From the NCBI RefSeq assembly GCF_022808715.1, contig NZ_JAKZKX010000007.1:96199-160198 (forward strand): a DNA stretch of 64,000 nucleotides. Reading direction: 5' to 3'. The translations under genes were made by a program, and so were the position numbers. Source of the stretch: Fundidesulfovibrio agrisoli. GTDB lineage: Bacteria; Desulfobacterota; Desulfovibrionia; Desulfovibrionales; Desulfovibrionaceae. Of this stretch, positions 8,691-17,129 are shown piece after piece (the stretch's first letter is position 1; each line of letters opens with the position of its first letter). Under the pieces are notes generated by a model, which saw only the letters and a list, made by a program, of their open reading frames with translations, did no database searches and had not been told where the DNA came from.

Positions 8691-8756
8691 TGATCGCCAA
8701 CAACGCGAAGCAAAACGGGATTCCAAAGGGAGGAACTCCCTTTGGCCGCCGGAGGC
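8691..8756 (-). repeat. Intergenic palindromic repeat, copy C
   Basis: Inverted relative to copies A and B, and 11 nt after the aminotransferase stop. Its core is a perfect 10-bp stem (CCAAAGGGAG at 8723-8732, CTCCCTTTGG at 8736-8745) with a 3-nt loop, preceded on the minus strand by GCCTCCGGCGG and followed by GCTTCGCGTTGTTGGC. It may help terminate the long operon. Confidence 0.8.
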
Positions 8757-8767
8757 ATCCCCCCTCT

Positions 8768-9883
8768 TCAAATCTCCCCAAGCGCCTCGCGCAGCGCCGC
8801 CACCACCTCCACCTGCTCCCCGTCAGTCATTTCGTGGTACAGCGGCAGGGCCAGGCACTCGTCCCAGGCCCGTTGCGCGCCGGGGAACGGGCCTTCCAAC
8901 CTGCACAGGGCCGGATCCTGGAAGGCGGGCTCGGCGGGCAACAGATAGGTGCCGATCTGGGCCTCGACGCCGCGTGCGCGCATCCTGGCCATGACCTCGT
9001 CGCGCCGGGGCACGAACACGCAGAAGGTCTGGCGGCAGCTCTTCCCGCCCGGTGTGACGGCGTGCGCGTCCACGCCCTCCAGGCCCTCCAGCAGTTCAAG
9101 ATAACGCGCGGCCAGCTCCCGCCGCCGGGCCACGATCTCCTCCAGGCTGCGCAGTTGGGGCAGGCCCACGGCGGCCTGGATGTTGGAGAGCTTCAGGTTG
9201 GTGCCCATGCGCACGAAGCGCGGGCGGCCGCCGTCCGGACCCTGGCGCTCCAGCCCGAAGTGCTTGAGCGACCACATGCGCTCGGCCAGGGCCTCGTCGT
9301 TCGTGGTGACCAGCCCGCCCTCGCCGGTGGTGGCCACCTTGCGCGGGTGCAGGCTGAACACCGTGACGTCCGCTTGGGAGCCCACGGGTTGGCCGCGCCA
9401 GCTCGCTCCCAGGGAGCAGGCGGCGTCCTCGATTATGGGGATGCCCAGCCGCGCCCGCAGGGGGGCGAGCCGGTCCCAGTCCAGGGGGTTGCCGAAGAGC
9501 GAGACGGGCATGAGCGCGCGCGTGGCCGGGGTGACGGCCCGCTCCAGGCGCTCGAAATCGACGTTCATGCTCCAGGGGTCCACATCCACGACCACGGGCA
9601 GCGCGCCGACCATGGAGACGGCCGTGGCCGTGGCCGGATAGGTATAGGCCGGGACCACCACCTCGTGCCCGGTGCCGACGCCCAGGGCGCGCAGGGCCAG
9701 CTCCAGCCCGGTGGTGCAGGAGGTCACGGCCAGAACGTGCGCCGCACCAGTGACCCCGCGGGCTATGGCTTCCAGTTCGGCGGTGGCGGCCCCTTCGGTG
9801 AGGAAGCCGCTTGCAAGCACCCGGCCCACCTCGTCCAGGGTTTCGGCGGGCAGCCAGGGGCGCGTCAGCGGGATGCGGTACAT
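8768..9883 (-). CDS. DegT/DnrJ/EryC1/StrS-family PLP aminotransferase
   Basis: The 371-residue protein has the family start MYRIPLTRPWLPAETLDEV, the TSCTTGLELAL cofactor phosphate loop, VEDAACSLGAS-like active-site spacing (IIEDAACSLGASW), and the Schiff-base lysine in FSLHPRKVATTGEGG. The family transaminates keto-sugar nucleotides to amino sugars. The ATG at 9883 starts exactly at the conserved N-terminus and overlaps the upstream gene by 19 nt. The longer in-frame extension is only the shadow of that gene. It is the last gene of the long leftward operon and is followed by repeat copy C. Confidence 0.92.
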   Translation of the reverse strand: MYRIPLTRPWLPAETLDEVGRVLASGFLTEGAATAELEAIARGVTGAAHVLAVTSCTTGLELALRALGVGTGHEVVVPAYTYPATATAVSMVGALPVVVDVDPWSMNVDFERLERAVTPATRALMPVSLFGNPLDWDRLAPLRARLGIPIIEDAACSLGASWRGQPVGSQADVTVFSLHPRKVATTGEGGLVTTNDEALAERMWSLKHFGLERQGPDGGRPRFVRMGTNLKLSNIQAAVGLPQLRSLEEIVARRRELAARYLELLEGLEGVDAHAVTPGGKSCRQTFCVFVPRRDEVMARMRARGVEAQIGTYLLPAEPAFQDPALCRLEGPFPGAQRAWDECLALPLYHEMTDGEQVEVVAALREALGEI

Positions 9884-11094
9884 GCGGGCACTCCGGTGAA
9901 GATGGCCCGGAAACGCTCCAGGGCCGGGGCGATGAGGCTCTGGCTCATCCACTGCCTGCCCCGCCTGCCGATTCCGGCCACACCGGCGGGGTCGTCGGCG
10001 GCCTGGGCCAGACGGGCGGCTACTTGCTCAGGCGTGGCGGCGTTGAGCATGGGATAGAGCGCGGCAGCGCCCTCGGGGTCCAGGTGGTCGTCGCGGCGGC
10101 CCAGCAGGGGCTTGCCCAGGCAGAGGGCCTCGCTGACCACGCCCCCGCCCTTCCAACTGTAGGCGAAACCCGAGGCCACCACGTCGGCCAGGGCCGCGCA
10201 GGGCATCACCTGCTTGCGCCCGGCCAGGGGCATCCAGTGCACCAGGTCGGCGATGCCCAGCTCCGCGATCAGCCGCTTGCTGGCCTCCACGTCCACGCCG
10301 TACTCGTGGCAGACCAGGCCCACGCGCACTTCGGGCCGGGCCTTGGCGAACAGGGCCAGGCCCCTCAGCAGCACGTCGTTGCCCTTGAGGTCGTCGGGGT
10401 ACTGGGCGCTGGCCCATACGTGGCGGGAGTGATGATAGACGAGCAGGCCGCAGCTTTGGCGCAGTTCCAGCACGCGCCCGTAAAACGGGGCCAGCCCGGC
10501 GCGGGCGGGGAGCGTCTCCGGGTCGTACTCCGGCATGTAGAGAATGGGCACGGAGTGCTGGTGGCGCACGCCCTGCGGGGCCAGCTCCGCCCAGTAGCGC
10601 TCGCGCCCGGGGTTGTGGGCCGGGGCGAAGACGTGCGCGGCATCGCGGATGGCGGCGCGCTGGGCCAGGGAGAGCGGATGCAAGCCCTGGCCTGATTCGT
10701 CCTTGTAGTAGGGAACCTCGGTGTAATCGGAGCCGTGGGGGCAGAAGGCGTCCAGCCTGCGGCCCGCCTTGTGCACGAAGGCCGGGGCGTAGTTGCAGGC
10801 CACGATGTGGGTGTATGGTGCCAGGTCGCGGGCGATGGCCTCGGGGGCCAGCGCGGCGAAGCTGGCCGGGTCGCCCCAGGGGAGGTCCACGGTGCAGGCC
10901 GTGTAGCCGTCCGAATAGCTGTCGAAGCTGGGGTGGAAATGCTCCTGCTCGCAATTGAGGCGCAGCAGGTCCGCCCGGATGTTCATGTCCCGCAGGTAGC
11001 GCACCAGGCAGAAGTAGTTGTTGTTCATGTTGCCGATGCAGGCCACCCGCGCCTCAGCAACGGAACCGGCCCCGGCTCCCGCACCGCCGCGCAT
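9865..11094 (-). CDS. Glycosyltransferase-like protein (GT-B type, donor domain recognisable)
   Basis: 409 residues. After a short Gly/Ala leader, the fold starts at VACIGNMNNNYFCLVRYL. The C-terminal half has a GT4-like donor site: a loop around WMPLAGRKQVMPCAALADVV, then FAYSWKGGGVVSEALCLGKPLL, where the conserved Glu before the glycine-rich turn is kept. The N-terminal half contains HGSDYTEVPYYKDE, found in some GT4 relatives of unknown specificity. Stop and start spacing to neighbours is 3 bp upstream and a 19-bp overlap downstream, so it is part of the operon. Donor sugar is unknown. Confidence 0.75.
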   Translation of the reverse strand: MRGGAGAGAGSVAEARVACIGNMNNNYFCLVRYLRDMNIRADLLRLNCEQEHFHPSFDSYSDGYTACTVDLPWGDPASFAALAPEAIARDLAPYTHIVACNYAPAFVHKAGRRLDAFCPHGSDYTEVPYYKDESGQGLHPLSLAQRAAIRDAAHVFAPAHNPGRERYWAELAPQGVRHQHSVPILYMPEYDPETLPARAGLAPFYGRVLELRQSCGLLVYHHSRHVWASAQYPDDLKGNDVLLRGLALFAKARPEVRVGLVCHEYGVDVEASKRLIAELGIADLVHWMPLAGRKQVMPCAALADVVASGFAYSWKGGGVVSEALCLGKPLLGRRDDHLDPEGAAALYPMLNAATPEQVAARLAQAADDPAGVAGIGRRGRQWMSQSLIAPALERFRAIFTGVPACTASR

Positions 11095-11097
11095 GGC

Positions 11098-11787
11098 CTA
11101 GTCGTCCTCGTCCGGCTCGGGCCTGAAACGCTCCAGGGCGCGGCCCACGGTCAGGAAGCGCACGCCGGGCTGGCCCACGCGGGCCAGGACGGAATCGAGG
11201 ATGTCGTGCACGCCCATCTCTCTGGTGTTGCGCAGGGCGCTCAGGGCTTCGAGGTTGCGCAGGTGGGGTTTGGCGCGCTCGAAGTGCTCCTGCGAGGCAG
11301 TGTTCAGGTAGATGTGGATGGGCCGGAAGTTGAGCATGAAGATGCCCGGCTCGCGGCTGGCCATGCGCTCCAGGTTGGGTAGCGACCGGCCTTCGAGCCA
11401 CTGCGCGTCGTCCCAGGTGATGGAGGCGTCCGGGCGGCCCTGCACCAGGGGGGCCGGCATGCAGTCCTCCCCGTGGCGGGCGCTTGTCCAGTTGATCTCC
11501 AGGCTGGCCAGCAGGCCCTCGGGCAGGCCCGGGCCCCAGTCCAGCCTGTAGGGGCGCATGCCCCGGGCGCAGTGGTAGAGCCGGGCCATGGAGATGACGT
11601 GCGCCGTGGGATCGGCAACGCTCATGTCCGGCAGCAGGGCCACGTCCCGGATGGCGGAGCAGCGCACGCGCTGGTCCTCGGTGGAGAAGTAGGTGTGCGG
11701 CACCCCGGCCTCTTCCAGGATGTGCAGGCAATGATCCGCGATTTCGGGCAGCACCCAGTCCGCTTCGTAGCACAGGCAGACGATCAC
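11098..11787 (-). CDS. Probable polysaccharide deacetylase-like protein (WbmS type)
   Basis: This 229-residue protein lacks a signal peptide. It contains a DWGPGLPEGLLASLEINWTS segment and NFRPIHIYLNT, which resemble the WbmS-like branch of carbohydrate esterase family 4 found in O-antigen clusters; there the final His is a metal or active-site residue. The early TEDQ and AxxDVALLPD portions fit the same fold less clearly. If correct, it removes an N-acetyl group from a sugar intermediate in the cytoplasm. The start is a GTG that overlaps the upstream stop codon (GTGA). Assignment rests on motif memory and is moderate. Confidence 0.55.
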   Translation of the reverse strand: MIVCLCYEADWVLPEIADHCLHILEEAGVPHTYFSTEDQRVRCSAIRDVALLPDMSVADPTAHVISMARLYHCARGMRPYRLDWGPGLPEGLLASLEINWTSARHGEDCMPAPLVQGRPDASITWDDAQWLEGRSLPNLERMASREPGIFMLNFRPIHIYLNTASQEHFERAKPHLRNLEALSALRNTREMGVHDILDSVLARVGQPGVRFLTVGRALERFRPEPDEDD

Positions 11788-12611
11788 GATTCCCCCTCCC
11801 CTTCGGCCACCACGCCCGTGGCCACCCAGTTCCGAACCGTTTTATCGAAAAATTCCAGACGGTTCTCCCCCACCTGCACCCCCGTGAAATGTTCCGAGAG
11901 CGCACGGGCCAAGTCCTCCGCGCGCTCGAAGAGCACGTGGAGCTGGCCGTGGCGATGGTCCCCGGGGCGGTTCACCCGCACCACCCCGTCGCCCAGGCGC
12001 TCGCACCCCCGCATGATCCAGTTCTCCGGGTGGTTGGTGGTGAGCACCACCCTCCCCCCGGGAGCGAGCACGCGGGCCATCTCGGCGAGCGCAAGGCGCG
12101 CCTGGTCCATGTGGGCGGCATAGTGCAGCACGCCGCCCGCGAGCGCCAGCGCAAACATGCCGTCCGGGTAGGGAATCCGCTGCGCCGTGCCCACGCGCAC
12201 AAGGGCCTCCTGCCCGTAGGCGCGGGCGTTGGCCTCGGCGCGGCGGGCGATGGCCTCGGTGAGCTCCACCCCGTGGGGCCGCCAGCCCATCATGCCCAGG
12301 CCCGCCAGGTCCCACCCGGAGCCGCAGCCCACGTCCAGCGCGGCCCGGCCACGGCCCTCGGCGAAATCGGCCCCCAGGTGCCCGCCGCGAAGCAGGTGCA
12401 CCAGGTATTGGTTGCCCGGGGCGTTGATGCGCCCGGCGTCCTCCCGCGAGCGCACCCCCTGGTAATAGGCCTCGTGCCGGGCCAAGTTGTCGGCCAGCTT
12501 GTCGGCCAGGGTTTGCTCCCCCGCGTGCGGCCTTCCGTCGGCCCGGGAATCAGGGAGCTTATGATCCGCTCCGCCGTTTTGCTCTCCGCTTCGGCCCCGC
12601 CCCGCGCTCAC
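11784..12611 (-). CDS. Class I SAM-dependent methyltransferase
   Basis: 275 residues when started at the GTG overlapping the upstream stop (GTGA). The SAM-binding motif I is ALDVGCGSGWDLAGLG near residue 100, followed by an acidic strand end (VELTEAI). RVLAPGGRVVLTTNHPENW is motif III and matches the Methyltransf_11 group. An in-frame extension further upstream is only the antisense-like GC-rich shadow of the radical SAM gene. It lies between a radical SAM gene and a deacetylase-like gene, so it probably methylates a sugar or an intermediate of the same pathway. Confidence 0.85.
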   Translation of the reverse strand: MSAGRGRSGEQNGGADHKLPDSRADGRPHAGEQTLADKLADNLARHEAYYQGVRSREDAGRINAPGNQYLVHLLRGGHLGADFAEGRGRAALDVGCGSGWDLAGLGMMGWRPHGVELTEAIARRAEANARAYGQEALVRVGTAQRIPYPDGMFALALAGGVLHYAAHMDQARLALAEMARVLAPGGRVVLTTNHPENWIMRGCERLGDGVVRVNRPGDHRHGQLHVLFERAEDLARALSEHFTGVQVGENRLEFFDKTVRNWVATGVVAEGEGES

Positions 12612-13807
12612 GCCCCGGCCTCCCCGCCCGATACCCCGGGGCCCAAACCTCCTGGACGAAGCGCCTCGGCGCGCTCCCGCAGCTCGCGGGCCCAGGCCGC
12701 GCGGTTGGCCTTGAGGTACTCCCACTTGGCCATCAGCTCCTCGTGGCGCTCCTTCTGTTCGGCCACTCGGCGCACTGCGGCGGTGAGGTATTTCTCCATG
12801 CGGCCCACCTCGGCGTGGAAGTCCGTGGGCAGGGCGTAGGCGGGCTCCCAGAGGATGGAGCACCCCGCGCACAGGGCGCGCCCGCCCTCAAGCGACTCGT
12901 AGTCCCGCCTGCGCAGGGCGTCGCGGAAGGCGGCCATGCGCGGGCCTTCCCACAGCGCCAGCACGCCCTCGTCGGCCACGTTGCCCAGGGCGTAGCCTGT
13001 GTTGCAGTCGATGGTGCAGGGCATGGCCGTGCCGTCCCAGTCGATGCCCATGATGTCCCAGGGGATGTTGCACACGGGCCACTGTTCGCGGGGCAGCGCG
13101 GCCTTGCCCTCCAGGCCGGACGCGCCCTCCCCGATGGGGCCGGTGAAGTTGTGCAGGGCGAAGACGCTCACGTGGCCGATGGGCAGGCGGGAGAACATCT
13201 CCTCGAACAGGGCGGCCTCGTGGTCGTTGGCCTGCTGGCGCAGGAACACGGCGTCGCAGGCGTAGGAGGCGGAGGTGGCCTCCTCGCCCCAGGCCTCCAG
13301 GAAATCCAGGAAGTTCGTGAGCACCTGCTCGAAGTGGCCGCGCCCCTTGACCGCGCGGTAGGTCTCCGGGCTGGCCGCGTCGATGGAGACGCCAAGGTAG
13401 TCCACGCGCTTCAGCGCCGGGATGTGCTCCGGGCGGATGGCCGCCAGGTTGGTGTTCATTTGCACGAAGAGGTTGCGCTCGCGGGCGTAGTCCACCATGT
13501 CGAAGATGCGCGGGTGCAGGGTGGGCTCGCCGTGCTTGTAGAGGTTCACCGTGATCTCGGCCCAGAGCGGGGCCAGCTCGTCGATGATGCGGGTGTAGAG
13601 CCCGAAGTCCATCTGGCCCCGAGGGCGCTCCATCTGGGTGTGGGTGGGGCAGTGCACGCAGCGGCAGTTGCAGGAGTTGGTGGGCTCGATGAACACCCGG
13701 CGCGGGAGGAACCCTTCGGGCGCGGTTCCGCTGACGGCGGCCTCGATGAACTTGAGCCGGTTGAGCTGTGTTTTCAGCTCCTTGTAGACGAAATCGTCCT
13801 TCTTCAC
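12608..13807 (-). CDS. Radical SAM/SPASM-type enzyme
   Basis: 399 residues. The [4Fe-4S] cluster motif is C46-x3-C50-x2-C53 (SCNCRCVHCPTH), followed by HGEPTLHP (the GGEP-like SAM-binding strand, with His for the first Gly). The C-terminal part has further cysteines (PVCNIPW, MPCTIDCNTG, LCAGCS) consistent with an auxiliary-cluster SPASM-type domain, and a charged helical tail after residue 330. SPASM enzymes modify peptides or small molecules by radical chemistry. Overlaps of 4 nt on both sides tie it to the ATP-grasp and methyltransferase genes. Confidence 0.87.
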   Translation of the reverse strand: MKKDDFVYKELKTQLNRLKFIEAAVSGTAPEGFLPRRVFIEPTNSCNCRCVHCPTHTQMERPRGQMDFGLYTRIIDELAPLWAEITVNLYKHGEPTLHPRIFDMVDYARERNLFVQMNTNLAAIRPEHIPALKRVDYLGVSIDAASPETYRAVKGRGHFEQVLTNFLDFLEAWGEEATSASYACDAVFLRQQANDHEAALFEEMFSRLPIGHVSVFALHNFTGPIGEGASGLEGKAALPREQWPVCNIPWDIMGIDWDGTAMPCTIDCNTGYALGNVADEGVLALWEGPRMAAFRDALRRRDYESLEGGRALCAGCSILWEPAYALPTDFHAEVGRMEKYLTAAVRRVAEQKERHEELMAKWEYLKANRAAWARELRERAEALRPGGLGPGVSGGEAGA

Positions 13808-15039
13808 GCCTGATCTCCTCGAATTTCTTCCGCAATGACCCGGATGGCGGCGTCCGCCCGCTGCGCCAGCGCGAGCGCCTGCTCCCGGCTCTCTGCGGCG
13901 GCCACCACGAACCCGGCCCGGTCCGCCCCGGTGCGCACGGGCCGGATTTCGTCCCCCGGCGACACCAGCAGGCCCGCGTCCAGGATTCCGGGCCAGGAGC
14001 GAACATCCTCCAGCCCTTCCACGCGCGCCACCTGCCCCGGCTTCGGGGTCAGGAAATGATAGACGCAGCCCCGGCGCGCCGTTGGCTCAGGCGGCCCAGG
14101 TTCCTCCCCCAGGTAGGCCCGCAGGGTGGCGGCCACCACGTCCACCCCCGCGACCCAGGGCACGATGGGGTCGGGAGTGTGGCCCCCGCCGGGACGGAGA
14201 CCCACTTCGAACAGGGCCGTCCCGCCGCCCGGGAGCGAGCACAGCTCCACGTGCGCCGGGCCGAAGGGCAGGCCCAGGGCGCGCACCGCGTCGCAGGCCG
14301 CGCCCTCCACGGCGCGCAGGGCGTCGCCTCCCAGCACGCTCGGGTAGATCACGTCCGTGTCCACCCGGTAGGGCGGCGGGGTCTTGCGCTTGTCCGACAC
14401 GGCCAGCACCGTGGTGCGCCCGCCCCAGGTGAACGTCTCCAGCGAATGCTCCAGCCCCTGGACGCACTCCTCCAGCATGACGCGGCGGTCCGCATAGAAG
14501 GACTGGGCGAAGGCCACGGCTGCGGGCAGATCCTCGACAGTGCGGACCATGCTCACGCCCCGGCTGCCCCCGCCCCGGCTGTCGGCGGGCTTGCAGACCA
14601 GGGGCCACGCGGCCAGCTCCCGCGCGGCGGCCAGGGCCTGCTCCGCGCTCTCGACCACGGCGAAACGCGGCTGGGGCAGGCCGCGCTCCCGCCAGCGCTG
14701 GCGCATGGCGGCCTTGTCCGTGCCCAGGGCGGCAACGCCCTCGCCCACGCCGGGCAGGCCCATGGCGGCGCTCACCGCGGCGGCCGGACGCACCCCGAAA
14801 TCGTTCAGGGGCACCACGGCGTCGATGCGCAGCTCCCGGGCCAGCGCTATCAGGCCGGGCACGTCCACGATGTCCACGGCGCGGCCCGCGTGGGCGGCGG
14901 CCAGGCCCGGGGCCTTGGGGTCGCGGTCGGCCACGGCGGTGAAATAGCCCAGGCGGCGGGCCGTCTCGATGGCCCCCAGGTAGTAGCGCCCCCCGCCCAG
15001 GATGAGCACGCGCCTGCGCCCGTTCATTGCTCCACTCAC
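13804..15039 (-). CDS. ATP-grasp ligase (carbamoyl-phosphate-synthase-like)
   Basis: The 411-residue protein begins with a Rossmann-like preATP-grasp segment (RVLILGGGRYYLGAIETARRLGY). A central ATP-grasp fold follows: WPLVCKPADSRGGGSRGVSMV is the lysine and glycine-rich loop near residue 155, MLEECVQGLEHSLETFTWGG binds ATP/Mg, and the C-terminal part has VELCSLPGGGTALFEVGLRPGGG with the metal-ligand Glu. The family joins a carboxylate to an amine or similar nucleophile with ATP. The GTG start overlaps the upstream stop and has GGGGGAGG about 8 nt before it. The substrate is unknown; the pairing with the aldolase fusion is striking. Confidence 0.85.
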   Translation of the reverse strand: MSGAMNGRRRVLILGGGRYYLGAIETARRLGYFTAVADRDPKAPGLAAAHAGRAVDIVDVPGLIALARELRIDAVVPLNDFGVRPAAAVSAAMGLPGVGEGVAALGTDKAAMRQRWRERGLPQPRFAVVESAEQALAAARELAAWPLVCKPADSRGGGSRGVSMVRTVEDLPAAVAFAQSFYADRRVMLEECVQGLEHSLETFTWGGRTTVLAVSDKRKTPPPYRVDTDVIYPSVLGGDALRAVEGAACDAVRALGLPFGPAHVELCSLPGGGTALFEVGLRPGGGHTPDPIVPWVAGVDVVAATLRAYLGEEPGPPEPTARRGCVYHFLTPKPGQVARVEGLEDVRSWPGILDAGLLVSPGDEIRPVRTGADRAGFVVAAAESREQALALAQRADAAIRVIAEEIRGDQA

Positions 15040-17126
15040 TGATTTGCGCCTCCCCCGCGCAGTCGGCGGCGCAGCACCTCGGCCCGGACCAGGGCCAGCC
15101 GCGCGGCGAACTCACCGTGCGCATCCAGAATCTTGCCCTGCCCGTCGGCCACGCCGACGACCTGGGTGGGATGCGTGAGGCTGTCCAGAATGATGTCGCC
15201 GCGATCGCCCACCATGCCCCCTGCGGCCACTGGCTGCCCGGCCAGCTCGCCGCGCCCGCAGCCCGCCAGCCAGCGCCCGGCGTCCAGGGCGGCGCGCAGT
15301 TCCGCCGCGAGCATGGCCCGCATGTCGGGGCGCAGCACGGTCAGGCCGCGTTTTCCGGCTGCATCCAAGGCCTCGGGGGTGGCCGCGCCGATGCCGCCGT
15401 CCATGACCAGCGCGCCCTCCGGGACCGCCATCACCACTGCGGCGTCGATGCGCCCCGGCTCGAAGGCCAGCAGCACGTCCGCCCGCGCGGCGGCTTCGAG
15501 GCGGTCCGCCACGGACAGCACCTCCGGCGCGGCGGGGCACAAACGGGTGAGCGCGGCCGAGGCCTCGCGGGCCGCCTCGCCATCCGCGACGACCTGAGCC
15601 CCCTGGGCGGCCAGGGCCAGGGCGGTGCCGAGGGCCAGGGGCGAGGCGTCCAGCAGGGCGATCCGCGCACTGCTTGCGCCGCCGCGATGCCAGGCCACCT
15701 GGGCGGCCACGGCCCTGGCCCAGACGTCCGCGTCGCAGTAGGCCGATACGGGCGTATAACGCACCAGCCGTGACAGGACCTCGTGCAGGGAGCGGGCCTG
15801 CCCGGCCCCGCGCCCGGCGTCCACGAAGAACACGTCCACCACGCCGTCCAGCGCGGCGGCGACCTCCGGCAAAGCCTCCTCGCCGCAGCGCAGGCTGCCG
15901 ATGACGTAGCCCGAGCCCTCCTGCACGAAGGGGGAAGGGGCCACGCCCGATGCGCCCTCGGGCAGGCGGTAGACGTTCATCACGGCCTTGCGCCCGGTGA
16001 GCCGCGCCCGGGAGCGCACCCGCGCGCCCAGGGTTTCCAGGGTTTCCGAGGCATCCTCGGGGAGCCCGAACAGCGTTTCTGGCAGGCGCGGGCCGCCGTT
16101 TGGGCCGTTGCCCCCCGCGTCCGCCAGCTCCCTGGCGTGGCGTCGGAAAAGCTCCGGCCCGGGCTCCTCGCGCTCCTCCCGGCTGGCGCGGCGGACCACC
16201 TCGCGGACGTCCACCCCGCACTCGCGCGCGGCCTGTTCCGCCAGCGGCAGGAAGGACGAATGCAGCCCGCAACGCCCGGCCTCCAGGGTGAGGCCGCGCA
16301 ACCCCGGCGCACCCTCGGCCAGGGGGCCGAACAGGGCGCGCCCGGCATCCAGCAGAGCGTCGCGGTCGAGCCCGGTGGGCGCTCCGGCGCTCTCCAGCAC
16401 GGCGGCAAGCACCTCGGTGGCGGCGTTGCCCCCGCCCCGACCCACACCGTGCAGGGTGGCGTCCAGCCAGACGGCCCCGGCCCGCCAGGCGGCCAGGCTG
16501 TTGGCCACGGCCAGGCGCAGGTTGTCGTGGCCGTGAAAGCCGACAGGCAGGCCGGTCTCACCGGCCACGGCGCGAACAGCCTCAGTCACGACTTCCGGCA
16601 GCATGCACCCGGCGGAATCCACCACGTAGATGGCCGACGCGCCGTACCCGGCCAGCTCGCGGGCCTTGGCCGCCAGCTCTTCGGGCGCGAGCACGTAGGA
16701 TTTCATCACGTTGGCGAAGGCCGTGAGCTTAAGCTCCGCCGCACGGGCCAGAAACGGCGCGGCCCCGGCCGATTTGGATGGGTTCACGCCCACGCGCACG
16801 AAGCCCATGCCGAGCGAGGCGGCCAGCTCCAGGTCCGTGAGCCGCGCGACGCCCGGGATGCAGAACATGCCCCAGCGCGCCCGCTCCAGCGCCCCTGCGG
16901 CGGCCTCCATGTAGGCCGCGTCCGAGGCGGCGGCCCGGCCCTTGCCCGCCAGGGAGGCCCCCAGGCCCAGGCCGTGGCCGATCTCCACCATGCCCACCCC
17001 GGCCTCCTCCAGCACGCGGGCCACCAGGGCCGTGTCCTGCGGGGAGAACTGGAAGTCCACGGCGTAGCTGCCGTCGCGCAGGGTGCACTCTAGCAGGGCT
17101 GGAGCGCGGCGGGCGGCGGCGCTCAC
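15036..17126 (-). CDS. Aldolase (HMGL-like DRE-TIM) fused to a Rossmann-like C-terminal half
   Basis: 696 residues. The N-terminal half (to about residue 330) is a DRE-TIM metalloaldolase: LECTLRDGSYAVDF supplies the catalytic Arg/Asp, VGFHGHDNLRLAVANS the metal-binding HxH near residue 195, and LHGVGRGGGNAATE the conserved phosphate/metal loop, as in 4-hydroxy-2-oxovalerate aldolases. The C-terminal half looks like a dehydrogenase or NAD-binding unit: SSARIALLDASPLALGTALA and ADVLLAFEPG...GALVMDGGIGAATPEAL, with low similarity to anything I can name. The start is GTG, 3 nt after the upstream stop, with GGAGG upstream. Reaction unknown; family knowledge suggests C-C bond making or breaking with pyruvate-like donors. 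Confidence 0.85.
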   Translation of the reverse strand: MSAAARRAPALLECTLRDGSYAVDFQFSPQDTALVARVLEEAGVGMVEIGHGLGLGASLAGKGRAAASDAAYMEAAAGALERARWGMFCIPGVARLTDLELAASLGMGFVRVGVNPSKSAGAAPFLARAAELKLTAFANVMKSYVLAPEELAAKARELAGYGASAIYVVDSAGCMLPEVVTEAVRAVAGETGLPVGFHGHDNLRLAVANSLAAWRAGAVWLDATLHGVGRGGGNAATEVLAAVLESAGAPTGLDRDALLDAGRALFGPLAEGAPGLRGLTLEAGRCGLHSSFLPLAEQAARECGVDVREVVRRASREEREEPGPELFRRHARELADAGGNGPNGGPRLPETLFGLPEDASETLETLGARVRSRARLTGRKAVMNVYRLPEGASGVAPSPFVQEGSGYVIGSLRCGEEALPEVAAALDGVVDVFFVDAGRGAGQARSLHEVLSRLVRYTPVSAYCDADVWARAVAAQVAWHRGGASSARIALLDASPLALGTALALAAQGAQVVADGEAAREASAALTRLCPAAPEVLSVADRLEAAARADVLLAFEPGRIDAAVVMAVPEGALVMDGGIGAATPEALDAAGKRGLTVLRPDMRAMLAAELRAALDAGRWLAGCGRGELAGQPVAAGGMVGDRGDIILDSLTHPTQVVGVADGQGKILDAHGEFAARLALVRAEVLRRRLRGGGANQ

Positions 17127-17129
17127 GCC

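Noticed and set aside
11098..11787. Glycosyltransferase assignment for the 229-residue protein
   Set aside because: No GT donor-site motif; the IHIYLNT segment fits a deacetylase-like family better, although not conclusively.
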